Below, piece after piece: positions 8,805 through 17,186 of a DNA stretch of 37,349 nt. The stretch covers positions 1 to 37,349 of the forward strand of contig CACYEI010000056.1 in assembly GCA_902773355.1 (NCBI GenBank). The letters are read 5' to 3'. A model generated the notes under the pieces. That model had not been told where the DNA came from and made no database searches. It saw only the letters and a list, made by a program, of their open reading frames with translations. Position 1 is the first letter of the stretch, and each line of letters begins with the position of its first letter. The stretch is from an uncultured Spirochaetales bacterium. Lineage in GTDB: Bacteria; Spirochaetota; Spirochaetia; Sphaerochaetales; Sphaerochaetaceae. A program made the translations under genes and the position numbers.

Positions 8805-10319
8805 TTATGAACTAAATTTTGTGGCTAAAGCCATTACGTTTTCTTGGGTAGCATCTTTTCTATCTATAAATCCTGTGCATCTACCATCACACATAACCAT
8901 AATTCTATCTGACATTCCCAGTATCTCTCCCATTTCACTTGAAATCATCAGAATACTTTTACCTTGTTTGGCCAGGTCTGCTATTATGCAATAAATTTCA
9001 TATTTGGCACCAACATCTATACCTCTGGTAGGCTCGTCTAAAATTAATACTTCAGGACTATTGGCTAGCCATCTGCCTATTATTACTTTCTGTTGATTTC
9101 CTCCTGAAAGAGATTTAATAGGGGTTTTACTGGAAGGTGTTTTAATATTCATTTTTTTTACATTTTCTTTTACCAGATTATCAACTTTTCCTGAGTTAAT
9201 ACTGATTTTATAATCTAAATAGTTTTTTAAAGATGAAATTGAAATATTGTCTGCTACAGAAAGAACTCCCATTATACCAGAGGTTCTTCTGCTTTCTGTA
9301 AGCATGGCCACACCGTTATCTATAGCGTCTTTAGGCCTGTTTATATGCAATTCTTTACCATGTAACATAACTTTACCAGAAGATTTGCTTCTTATTCCAA
9401 AAATACCTTCCATAAGTTCAGTTCTTTGAGCTCCAACTAATCCACTTACACCTAGGATTTCACCTTTTCTTATATTGAATGAAACATGTCGGAAACTTTT
9501 TGGATTAATTGACGTAAAATCTTCAACCTCAAATACTACTTCTCCTGGTACATTTTCTTTTTTGGGAAATAAGTTTGTAAGTTCTCTACCAACCATTTTA
9601 GTAATTATGGAATTAATGGTTAATTCTTTTGCTTCCCATGTTCCTACATATTGACCATCTCTCATTATGGTTACTTCATCACTTATCTGGAGTATTTCAT
9701 CCATTTTATGTGAGATATAGACAATGGCTACACCATTGCTTTTTAGATTTTTAATAATTGCAAAAAGGGAATCTACTTCGTTTTGTGTTAATGAGGAAGT
9801 GGGTTCATCTAGTATAAGGACTTTACAGTTTGCAGAAACTGCTTTAGCAATTTCTACCAGTTGCATCTGTGAAGTGCTTAAGGAACCAACTTTTTGCTTT
9901 GAATCAAAATTAAGTTTAACTTTTTTAAGCAGTTCATTGGTATCATTGTTCATTTTAGTATGGTCAACCACAGGTATAAAACCTAAAACTTTTTTTTGGG
10001 GGTATCTGCCTAAAAATATATTTTCACTTATAGTCATGGCAGGAATGGGTTGGAGCTCCTGATGAACCATAGCAATTCCTTTACTAAGTGCATCTATAGG
10101 ATCTTTTATGGTTACAGCTTTTCCATTCATGTAAATCTGCCCTTTGTCCATTTTATAAATTCCAAACATACATTTCATAAGTGTAGATTTTCCAGCACCA
10201 TTTTCCCCCATTAGTGCGTGAACATGACCAGCTTTCAGCTGAAGTTTTGCATGATTTAGTGCCTGTACACCTGGAAAGGCTTTACAAACATCATCCATTT
10301 CTAGTAAATAATCGGCCAT
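8805..10319 (-). CDS. mglA: Galactose/glucose ABC transporter ATP-binding protein MglA
   Basis: 504 residues with two fused ABC ATPase domains, the layout of sugar importers of the CUT2 type. Domain 1 has Walker A GENGAGKST (38-46), a modified signature (LSTSQMQLVEIAKA) and Walker B VLILDEPTSS. Domain 2 has the degenerate Walker A typical of this family (GLVGAQRTE), an intact signature LSGGNQQKV and Walker B VLILDEPTRGID. It hydrolyses ATP on the cytoplasmic side to power hexose import through MglC. A GGGAGG site precedes the ATG at 10319. A hairpin lies between it and mglB upstream. Confidence 0.95.
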   Translation of the reverse strand: MADYLLEMDDVCKAFPGVQALNHAKLQLKAGHVHALMGENGAGKSTLMKCMFGIYKMDKGQIYMNGKAVTIKDPIDALSKGIAMVHQELQPIPAMTISENIFLGRYPQKKVLGFIPVVDHTKMNNDTNELLKKVKLNFDSKQKVGSLSTSQMQLVEIAKAVSANCKVLILDEPTSSLTQNEVDSLFAIIKNLKSNGVAIVYISHKMDEILQISDEVTIMRDGQYVGTWEAKELTINSIITKMVGRELTNLFPKKENVPGEVVFEVEDFTSINPKSFRHVSFNIRKGEILGVSGLVGAQRTELMEGIFGIRSKSSGKVMLHGKELHINRPKDAIDNGVAMLTESRRTSGIMGVLSVADNISISSLKNYLDYKISINSGKVDNLVKENVKKMNIKTPSSKTPIKSLSGGNQQKVIIGRWLANSPEVLILDEPTRGIDVGAKYEIYCIIADLAKQGKSILMISSEMGEILGMSDRIMVMCDGRCTGFIDRKDATQENVMALATKFSS

Positions 10320-10359
10320 TTACCCTCCCTATATTTTTTGGTAAAAACGTCAAAAAATA

Positions 10360-10396
10360 ACGGACTGTCTTGATTGTAACTACCAAGATAGTCCGT
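10360..10396 (-). promoter_or_regulatory. Intercistronic hairpin between mglB and mglA
   Basis: A 13-base inverted repeat (ACGGACTGTCTTG at 10360-10372 and CAAGATAGTCCGT at 10384-10396) has a single A-C mismatch on the minus transcript and is followed by UUAUUUUUUG. It lies just past the mglB stop and 40 bases before mglA. It looks like an attenuator or mRNA-stabilising element that keeps binding-protein levels above those of the ATPase and permease. Confidence 0.75.
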
Positions 10397-10425
10397 TTGT
10401 AAAAATTAAAGTAATACGCTTTGGA

Positions 10426-11430
10426 TTATTTTACCATTACGTAGTCAACCCAGTAGTAATTCTGAATTGGTTTATTGTTTAGAAGTTCTATAGCTACATC
10501 TACAGCCTTATGTGATTGTCCTACGTGGTCGTTTAAAACAGTTCCTGTCATGGTTCCAGCTTTTACCATTTCCTGACATTCTTCTAATGCATCTACACCT
10601 ACTAGATATATATCTTTGCCAACTGTTCTACCAGCAGCCTTAATTGCTGCTGCAGCACCCAGAGCCATGGCATCATTGTTGCAGAATACAACTTCAACTT
10701 GTCTCCCAAATTTAGCTAAGGCGTTTGCACATAATTCCTGACCTTTGGATTGTGCCCAGTTTCCTACTTGATCATCCAAACATTCTACTTTATATCCAGC
10801 ATCTGTTAAGTATTTGATTGAGAACTGTGTCCTGTACTGTGCATCTATATTTTCAGGGTCACCTTCAATCATGATATAGGAAATTTTTCCGTCACGGTTT
10901 ATATCTCCGTGGTCAGGAAGTTCTGCAATTATTCTTCCCTGGAATGAACCAGACTGTCTGGCATCTGCTCCTACATAACAGACTTTGGCATTTTTTAGTA
11001 TTCCTTCATACTGTTCATCTAGTGTAGAACCGTCTTTGGCATAGGCTAATGGTTCTCTGTTAATCAAAACTAATGGTATGTTTGCAGCCACAACTTTATT
11101 AATAACAGCATCAGCTGAAGATGTCTGAACAAGATTCAGAATAATAACATCCATTTTCTGAGTTATGAAGTTATCAATTTGGTTAGACTGTTCAGCCATG
11201 TCATTTTTCCCATCAACAACTGTTACATTATACTTGACGTTATCAGTTTCAAGACTTTTGAAATAGCTAAGAATTTCATTTCTGTATAAAGTCATGAAAT
11301 TATCATCAAACTGATAAATGGCTACACCAACTTTATAAGTTTTAGCTCCTTTACTTTCAGGTTTAGGAGATGCAAATACACCTGTAATTGCTACAGCCAA
11401 AATTAAAAGAACAAAAATAATTTTTTTCAT
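10426..11430 (-). CDS. mglB: Periplasmic galactose/glucose-binding protein MglB
   Basis: 334 residues. A signal peptide (MKKIIFVLLILAVAITGVFA) ends at an Ala-Ser junction with no lipobox cysteine, so a soluble periplasmic protein is expected. The mature part is a type I sugar-binding protein of the LacI/RbsB fold: KVGVAIYQFDDNFM opening strand, FCNNDAMALGAAAAIKA, and LVGVDALEECQEMVKAGTMTGTV in the second lobe. It resembles MglB proteins known from treponemes. It captures hexose and delivers it to MglC. GGAGGAAATA precedes the ATG at 11430, and a sigma70-like promoter lies upstream in the mglB-galK divergent region. Confidence 0.93.
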   Translation of the reverse strand: MKKIIFVLLILAVAITGVFASPKPESKGAKTYKVGVAIYQFDDNFMTLYRNEILSYFKSLETDNVKYNVTVVDGKNDMAEQSNQIDNFITQKMDVIILNLVQTSSADAVINKVVAANIPLVLINREPLAYAKDGSTLDEQYEGILKNAKVCYVGADARQSGSFQGRIIAELPDHGDINRDGKISYIMIEGDPENIDAQYRTQFSIKYLTDAGYKVECLDDQVGNWAQSKGQELCANALAKFGRQVEVVFCNNDAMALGAAAAIKAAGRTVGKDIYLVGVDALEECQEMVKAGTMTGTVLNDHVGQSHKAVDVAIELLNNKPIQNYYWVDYVMVK

Positions 11431-11453
11431 TATTTCCTCCGAAACTTTTATTT

Positions 11454-11481
11454 ATTTTATCACAAATATTTCAGCTGTAAA
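11454..11481 (-). promoter_or_regulatory. Probable promoter of mglBAC
   Basis: On the minus strand TTTACA (11481-11476) is followed after 16 bases by TAAAAT (11459-11454), with TGA immediately before it as an extended -10. The transcript would start about 15-20 bases before the mglB start codon and include its GGAGG site. No sugar operator palindrome was identified with confidence. Confidence 0.55.
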
Positions 11482-11524
11482 CTTAAATAAAATTAAATTG
11501 TGTGTTATTCTTACGGTATTAAAT

Positions 11525-12661
11525 ATGAGAGTCTTAGAGAGCATTGATTTAAAAAAAAATAAAAATGAATTTTTCTTTTCAGCTCCAGGAAGAACTGAAT
11601 TGGCAGGAAACCATACTGATCATAATGGTGGATTAGCATTAGTCATGTCTATAAATTTAAAATCTGAAGCATATGTTAAAATCAGAAATGATAACATGGT
11701 TTATTTCAAAAGTGAAAACTTTCCTTTATATGTTGTGGATTTGAACAATACTGACGTGATTGAAGAAGAAAAAGGTACAACCGCTTCACTTATAAGGGGA
11801 ATGGCTTTTTCAATAAAAAAAAGAGGTGGGCATGTTGGTGGTTTTGAGGCTTCTGTTAAATCATCTGTTCTTCCTGGCTCTGGATTAAGTTCCAGTGCAT
11901 CAATTGAAATATTAATTGGCAGAATTTTTAACAAATTGTTTAATAATGATGAATTCAGTCAGGTTGATTTGGCTATAATTGGAAGAGAAGCAGAAAATGT
12001 TTTTTTTGGTAAACCCTGTGGACTTATGGATCAGCTGGCTTGTTCTTTTGATGATATAATAAAAATAGATTTTAAAAATCCAGAACAGCCTGTAATAACA
12101 CCAATAAAGGAGAAAATAAAAGATTTTGGCTACAATATTGTCATAGTGGACACTAAAGGTAGTCATGCAAATTTAACTGATGATTATAAATCTATTCCAG
12201 AGGAGATGATGGAAGTGGCATCTTTCTTTGGTCAGAAAGTTTTAGGAATGGTTGAACCCGAAATTTTTTTTGATTCTATAAATGAGGTAAGAAAAAGTTT
12301 AAATAACGACAGAGCAGTTTTAAGAGCAGTTCATTTTTTTGAAGAAAATAAAAGAGTTATTGATATGGTCAATTCTCTTATGTCAGGTAATTTTTCCAGT
12401 TATTTAAGTATAGTGAAAAATTGTGGAAAATCTTCTTCAGAATATTTACAGAACCTATTCAGTATTAAAAATTATCATTCTCAGGGGTTGGGGTTAGGAT
12501 TATCTTTAACTGATATTTTTTTAAATGGAGAAGGGGCTTCAAGAATCCATGGTGGTGGATTTGCTGGAACTATTCAGACATATGTCCCACTGGATAAAAC
12601 AGATTCTTATGTTGAATATATGAATACTGTTTTTGGTGCTAAATCCTGTTATATCGTATAA
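11525..12661 (+). CDS. galK: Galactokinase
   Basis: A GHMP kinase of about 378 residues that phosphorylates galactose at C1 in the cytoplasm. Motif 1 is PGRTELAGNHTDHNGG (residues 21-36), the galactokinase signature in its clostridial/spirochaetal form. Motif 2, the ATP loop, is LPGSGLSSSASIEILIG (116-132). CGLMDQLACSF contains the catalytic Asp, and the C-terminal motif 3 is IHGGGFAGTIQ. The ATG at 11525 is preferred; an upstream TTG at 11498 would add nine residues. Neither has a good Shine-Dalgarno. It is transcribed away from mglB, so import and first metabolic step are adjacent; galT and galE are not in the window. Confidence 0.93.
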   Translation: MRVLESIDLKKNKNEFFFSAPGRTELAGNHTDHNGGLALVMSINLKSEAYVKIRNDNMVYFKSENFPLYVVDLNNTDVIEEEKGTTASLIRGMAFSIKKRGGHVGGFEASVKSSVLPGSGLSSSASIEILIGRIFNKLFNNDEFSQVDLAIIGREAENVFFGKPCGLMDQLACSFDDIIKIDFKNPEQPVITPIKEKIKDFGYNIVIVDTKGSHANLTDDYKSIPEEMMEVASFFGQKVLGMVEPEIFFDSINEVRKSLNNDRAVLRAVHFFEENKRVIDMVNSLMSGNFSSYLSIVKNCGKSSSEYLQNLFSIKNYHSQGLGLGLSLTDIFLNGEGASRIHGGGFAGTIQTYVPLDKTDSYVEYMNTVFGAKSCYIV

Positions 12662-12711
12662 AAATAATCAAATTGTATTGTAAAAAATAATCAAAAAAAG
12701 ATTAAAAATAT

Positions 12712-12742
12712 TTGTGTAATTTTATTGTTATCAGGTTATAAT
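12712..12742 (+). promoter_or_regulatory. Candidate promoter of the SDMH operon
   Basis: A perfect TATAAT lies at 12737-12742; a TTGTGT 19 bases upstream (12712) is a poor -35. The predicted transcription start is only a few bases before the ATG at 12753, and no ribosome binding site is visible, so the message may be leaderless. Two copies of AATAATCAAA (12663-12672 and 12687-12696) lie upstream and could bind a regulator. Confidence 0.4.
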
Positions 12743-12752
12743 TATATTTAGT

Positions 12753-14936
12753 ATGAAAAAAATGGATATAAATGATATTTCTACTGCTGTCAGACGAGTA
12801 GATGCTTTAGAAAAATGTAGTGGCACTGCTAAGTATGTAAGTGATTATGATTTTAATGATTGTCTGTGGTCTAAGATGATCCGTTCCTCCATCCCAAGAG
12901 GGATAATAAAAAATATAAGAATTCCAACACTGCCAGATGGGTATTTTTGGGTAGATTATAAAGATATTCCAAAAGGCGGAAAGAATTATTTGCATATGAT
13001 TGCTACTGACTGGAAATGTTTTGCAGAACATGATGTCAGATATACTGGAGAAACTATAGCACTGTTATGTGGTCCTGATAAAAAAATATTAGAAGATCTC
13101 TATAAGCAGGTAGAGATAGAATATGAAGAATTAGAACCTGCTGTAACTATAGATGAAGGTTTAAACTGTAAAGGTGGCGCATTTGTTAATGATAATAACA
13201 TACACTGTCACTTAAAACTTCAGGTAGGGGATGTTGACAGTGCTTTTAAGAAAGCTGACAGGATTGTTACAGAAACAATAGAAACAGGTTTTCAGGAACA
13301 TGTCTATTTAGAAACTAATGGTGCTTGCTGTAAAATAGAAAACAATAAATACGTGTTTTATGTTTCAGCTCAGTGTCCTTTTTATATAAGGAAGTCTATA
13401 GCTCCGTTATTAAATATTTCTCCTGATGAAATAATAGTAAAACAGACAGTCACAGGTGGTGCCTTTGGAGGAAAGGAGCACTTCCCTGATGTATTATGTG
13501 GCCCTCTCCTTGTAGCTGTTCATAAGATAGGAAAAGGTGTAAAACTTTTCTTTACCAGAGAAGAAGATATGGAAAATTCTGTAAAAAGGCATCCTTCTAA
13601 AGTTGTTTTCAAGACAGGATTAGATAAAAACGGAAATATTTTAGCAATGGAAAGTAAAGTTTACTATAATGCAGGAGGATATCTTTCTTCTTCATTTGTG
13701 GTGCTTCAGAGAGGTTGCTTCCATGTAAGTGGATGCTATGAATTTCCTAATTTTAGTTCAGAAGGGTTTGGCGTTGCTACAAATACATTTCCAAGCTGTG
13801 CATTTAGAGGTTTTGGTGCGCCGCAAACTTTATTTGCCATAGAAACACACATGTGTCATTTGGCTGAAATGCAAGGGTTAGATCCTTTAGAGTTCAAAAA
13901 ACGATACTTCATAAAAAAGGGTGGAATAACCAGTACAAATGGAAAAGTTGTAGAAGATGTAAAAATACCAGAAATGCTTAATCAGGTTCTGAAGACCTCT
14001 GATTACAAAAGAAAGGTAAAGCAATACGCATTAGGTTCTGGTAAAGGTATAGGTATTTCTTTTTACAATCATGGAGGTGCATTTACTGGTAACGGTGAAC
14101 AAGCCATTATAAAGGCTAAGTGTAAACTGAAAAAATATTCAAATGGAAAGGTGGAAATACTTTGTGGTCAGACAGAAATGGGACAGGGATTTAAAACCAT
14201 TTTACCTAAGATAGCAGCTAAGGTTTTAAATATTCCTTTAATAGATGTCATTTATAATAATCCTGATACATCAAAAGTTCCTGACAGTGGACCTACGGCT
14301 GCTTCAAGGTCAACTATGATAGTGGGAAAACTAGTTGAAAAAGCGGCTTTGCTGATGAAAGAAAGGTTTAACAAGGAAAAAGAGTTTGAAGTTGAAACTA
14401 GTTATGAACATCCTGAGGGATATGATTGGGATCAGGAAAATTTTCAGGGCTATGCCTATTTAGGTTATGGCTGGGGAGTGTGTGTTGTAGAAGTAGAAGT
14501 TGATCCTTGTACAGGAGAAGTTACAACAAAAGGTATTTGGTCATCCCATGATGCAGGACATCTTATAGATGAAAAAATAGTTCATGGACAGGTTAATGGT
14601 GGTGTTATCCAAGGTATAGGTTGGGCTTCTACGGAAGTTATGGAAAACATTAACGGATATTTTAAACAGAAGTCTATGAGTGACTACATTATACCTACAT
14701 CTATGGATTATCCGTCACAATATGTTGATTTTGTTGAAAATCCATATAAATGGGGACCTTTTGGAGCTAAAGGAATGGGAGAGCTGGTGTTTAATGGATC
14801 AGGTGCTGCATATATTGATGCTTTGTCTAGGGCTATAGGTAAAAGAATTTCTTCCATCCCCTGTCCTACAGAAAAAGTTATGGAATATATGCTGAATGGA
14901 AAAGATATAAAAGATAGTTTGAATATATGCAGGTAA
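12753..14936 (+). CDS. xdhA: Xanthine dehydrogenase-type molybdenum-binding subunit
   Basis: 727 residues, the length of separate XdhA-type Mo subunits. It hydroxylates a heterocycle at a pyranopterin-bound Mo centre. The N-terminus (RRVDALEKCSGTAKY) is the family opening. Mo-pterin motifs include GGAFGGKEHF, CAFRGFGAPQ with the substrate-positioning Arg, GQTEMGQGF and, near the end, GPFGAKGMGE, whose Glu is the catalytic base position. It leads a run of twelve close genes and is followed 3 bases later by the Fe-S subunit. It starts just after a TATAAT box and lacks a ribosome site; ATG 12762 is an alternative start. Substrate could be xanthine, hypoxanthine, nicotinate or another purine; the sequence does not decide. 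Confidence 0.92.
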   Translation: MKKMDINDISTAVRRVDALEKCSGTAKYVSDYDFNDCLWSKMIRSSIPRGIIKNIRIPTLPDGYFWVDYKDIPKGGKNYLHMIATDWKCFAEHDVRYTGETIALLCGPDKKILEDLYKQVEIEYEELEPAVTIDEGLNCKGGAFVNDNNIHCHLKLQVGDVDSAFKKADRIVTETIETGFQEHVYLETNGACCKIENNKYVFYVSAQCPFYIRKSIAPLLNISPDEIIVKQTVTGGAFGGKEHFPDVLCGPLLVAVHKIGKGVKLFFTREEDMENSVKRHPSKVVFKTGLDKNGNILAMESKVYYNAGGYLSSSFVVLQRGCFHVSGCYEFPNFSSEGFGVATNTFPSCAFRGFGAPQTLFAIETHMCHLAEMQGLDPLEFKKRYFIKKGGITSTNGKVVEDVKIPEMLNQVLKTSDYKRKVKQYALGSGKGIGISFYNHGGAFTGNGEQAIIKAKCKLKKYSNGKVEILCGQTEMGQGFKTILPKIAAKVLNIPLIDVIYNNPDTSKVPDSGPTAASRSTMIVGKLVEKAALLMKERFNKEKEFEVETSYEHPEGYDWDQENFQGYAYLGYGWGVCVVEVEVDPCTGEVTTKGIWSSHDAGHLIDEKIVHGQVNGGVIQGIGWASTEVMENINGYFKQKSMSDYIIPTSMDYPSQYVDFVENPYKWGPFGAKGMGELVFNGSGAAYIDALSRAIGKRISSIPCPTEKVMEYMLNGKDIKDSLNICR

Positions 14937-14939
14937 TAT

Positions 14940-15422
14940 ATGATTAAGGATATTGATTTTATTTTAAATGGGAAAAAAGTCACTATTAAAGTGAATCCGC
15001 TTTCCAGGCTTTTGGATGTATTAAGAGATAATCTTAATTGTAAAGATGTAAAAGAAGGTTGTTCTGAAGGAGAATGTGGAGCTTGTTCAGTGTTACTTGA
15101 TGATAGAATTGTAACTTCTTGTTTGATTCCAATAGGTGCAGTTCAGAATCATGAAATAAAAACATCTAATTATGTTACAAGTACAGAAAAAGGTAAAATA
15201 ATAGCAGAGGCTTTTGCTGATGGTGGTGCAGTCCAATGTGGTTTTTGTATACCTGGCATGATTATTGCGGCTTATGATTTGCTTTCAAGAAACAGTAATC
15301 CAACTGAAGAAGAAATAAGATTAGGAATAAGTGGAAATATTTGCAGATGCACTGGCTATGATTTGATTGTTTCAAGCATAAGACTTGCTGTAGAGAGAGG
15401 TGGAGACATATGGAAAAAATAG
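14940..15422 (+). CDS. xdhC: Molybdenum hydroxylase 2Fe-2S subunit
   Basis: 160 residues, the normal size of the small Fe-S subunit. The plant-ferredoxin-like N-terminal domain binds the first 2Fe-2S cluster through CSEGECGAC and a fourth Cys in TSCLIP. The helical C-terminal domain binds the second cluster through QCGFC and NICRCTGY. All eight ligands are present. It passes electrons from the Mo centre to the FAD subunit. It overlaps the next gene by 13 bases, a sign of translational coupling. It is the only intact Fe-S subunit in an operon that holds two Mo subunits, so it may serve both. Confidence 0.94.
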   Translation: MIKDIDFILNGKKVTIKVNPLSRLLDVLRDNLNCKDVKEGCSEGECGACSVLLDDRIVTSCLIPIGAVQNHEIKTSNYVTSTEKGKIIAEAFADGGAVQCGFCIPGMIIAAYDLLSRNSNPTEEEIRLGISGNICRCTGYDLIVSSIRLAVERGGDIWKK

Positions 15423-16330
15423 ATTGTTATATCCCTGAAACTTTACAGGAAGCGTTGGAAATCTTACACAGAGAAGATGTTATTATTTTGGCTGGGGGTT
15501 CAGATCTTATGGTATTTCATAAAAATGAACCTTCTCTTATACCTGAATTTGAAAAAAGTGTAATGATTATAAGAAATTTGAACGAACTTAAAGGCATACG
15601 GATTAATTCCAACGGGGAATGTGAAATAGGTGCTTTATGTACAAGTAATGAAATAGCAGAAAGTACTATTGTTCCATGGCATTTAAGACAGGCTGCTTCC
15701 AGAATGGGGGCAGTAGGGTTAAGAAATAGTGCCACAATAGGAGGAAATATAGCAAATGCCAGTCCTAAAGGAGATATGCCAGGTCCATTATATTTATTGG
15801 ATGCAAGAGTTAAACTCACATCTTTAAATGGATCCAGAGAGATGTTGGTTTCTGATTTTATCATTAAGTTTAAATCCATAGATTTAAAAAAGGACGAACT
15901 TATTACCAAAATCATTATCCCATATTCAGAAAGAGATTTTGATTATATTTTCTGGCACAAGGTTGGTACTAGAAAATCAAATGCCATCAGTAAAATTACT
16001 GTAGGTATGGCATTAAAATTTGCAGAAGATGAAATTGTAAAAGATTTTAGATTATCTGCAACTTCAACGGGTGCTAAAACTAATAGAAACAGAGATGTGG
16101 AAAATTTATTGATTGGAAGTAAAATAACTGAGGAAAATATCAGTAGGGTAATAGAAGCATTTGATCAGGTCATTTCTCCACGTGCCATGCCAGTTTTTAG
16201 ACGTGAATCTACAAAAAGAATGATTAGACGTTTTCTTTCTCAGTGTTTATTACATCCAGAAAGTAGAGTAATAGACACTTATGATTCATATTATGTGCCA
16301 GGATCTCCAAAACCTGTTTTCAATATTTAA
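15410..16330 (+). CDS. xdhB: Molybdenum hydroxylase FAD-binding subunit
   Basis: 306 residues, matching the FAD subunit of XdhABC-type enzymes (CO-dehydrogenase flavoprotein family). FAD-binding motifs are ILAGGSDLM (residues 26-34) and ATIGGNIANASPKGD, which contact the pyrophosphate and the isoalloxazine region. The C-terminal domain is complete. It takes electrons from the Fe-S subunit and reduces NAD+ or another acceptor. The start lies inside the preceding gene, with GGTGGAGA as its ribosome site. Confidence 0.92.
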   Translation: MEKIDCYIPETLQEALEILHREDVIILAGGSDLMVFHKNEPSLIPEFEKSVMIIRNLNELKGIRINSNGECEIGALCTSNEIAESTIVPWHLRQAASRMGAVGLRNSATIGGNIANASPKGDMPGPLYLLDARVKLTSLNGSREMLVSDFIIKFKSIDLKKDELITKIIIPYSERDFDYIFWHKVGTRKSNAISKITVGMALKFAEDEIVKDFRLSATSTGAKTNRNRDVENLLIGSKITEENISRVIEAFDQVISPRAMPVFRRESTKRMIRRFLSQCLLHPESRVIDTYDSYYVPGSPKPVFNI

Positions 16331-16355
16331 CATGTGGTAATAGAAGGAGTGTATA

Positions 16356-17186
16356 ATGGAAGAAAAAAAATTAATTATAGCAAAATCAATAACTCAGGCT
16401 GTTAAGCTAAAGGACAAAGATAGTACGTTTCTTTCTGGAGGGACAGAAATAAACAGATTGGGTTCCTTGGTAAATGTGAATAATCTGATAAGTATAAAAA
16501 AACTTTTTTTGAATGAAATATCTTTAGCAAAACTAGAAGAGAAAGATGGTAAGCACCATGAATATGTAAAAATTGGGGCAGGTGCTACGTTTCAGAGTAT
16601 GATAGAATCTGAAATTGTGCCAGATTATTTAAAAACTGCGTGCTATTTTATGAGTAGCAGAACTAAGCGTAATATGGCAACAATAGGAGGAAATGTAGCA
16701 TTACTTAGAGATGATTCTTACTTACTACCAACATTACTTGCTTCTGATTCAAAACTGGAATTTTCTACTGGTAGAATTATCAATTTGGACAATTACCTTA
16801 TTGATAATGATAAATACAAAGATAATTTAATTGTATGTTTTTATGTAAATTCCAAAACATTTGTTTCTTCAAAAAGATATTCAAATACTGCAGCATCTCA
16901 TGCAGTAATAACCATGTCTGTTGGTTGGAGTAGGAAAAACGGATTTAAAGTTTCATTAGCTTTAAAAAATTCAGGTGTTTATGTTTTTCCTGAATTAGCA
17001 GAATTTATGGATGCCAATTTAAGAAGTACTGAAACAGAATTTTTAAATCATTTTAAAAGCACTAAAGATTTTAGAATCAAAGATGATATGTACGGAAGTG
17101 CTGACTATAAACGCTATCTTTTAGGTATAACATGTTTTGATTTAACTAATGCTGTTAAAACAATGAGAGAGGAGGTGAAAAAATGA
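16356..17186 (+). CDS. ygfM: Second FAD-binding subunit, YgfM type
   Basis: 276 residues, homologous to the FAD subunit just upstream but divergent. FLSGGTEINR (about 26-35) and ATIGGNVALLRDDSY correspond to the two FAD motifs; the usual Ser-Pro-x-Gly-Asp after the second motif is replaced, as I recall for the E. coli YgfM class. It is followed, with a 4-base ATGA overlap, by the XdhD-type enzyme, the same pairing as ygfM-xdhD in E. coli. A GAAGGAG site precedes its ATG. It probably forms the flavin partner of XdhD, though weaker or altered flavin binding cannot be excluded. Confidence 0.82.
   Translation: MEEKKLIIAKSITQAVKLKDKDSTFLSGGTEINRLGSLVNVNNLISIKKLFLNEISLAKLEEKDGKHHEYVKIGAGATFQSMIESEIVPDYLKTACYFMSSRTKRNMATIGGNVALLRDDSYLLPTLLASDSKLEFSTGRIINLDNYLIDNDKYKDNLIVCFYVNSKTFVSSKRYSNTAASHAVITMSVGWSRKNGFKVSLALKNSGVYVFPELAEFMDANLRSTETEFLNHFKSTKDFRIKDDMYGSADYKRYLLGITCFDLTNAVKTMREEVKK

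Noticed and set aside
15517-15915. 132-codon open frame antisense to the FAD subunit gene
   Set aside because: It lies wholly inside the well-supported FAD subunit gene and has no recognisable motif or ribosome site.
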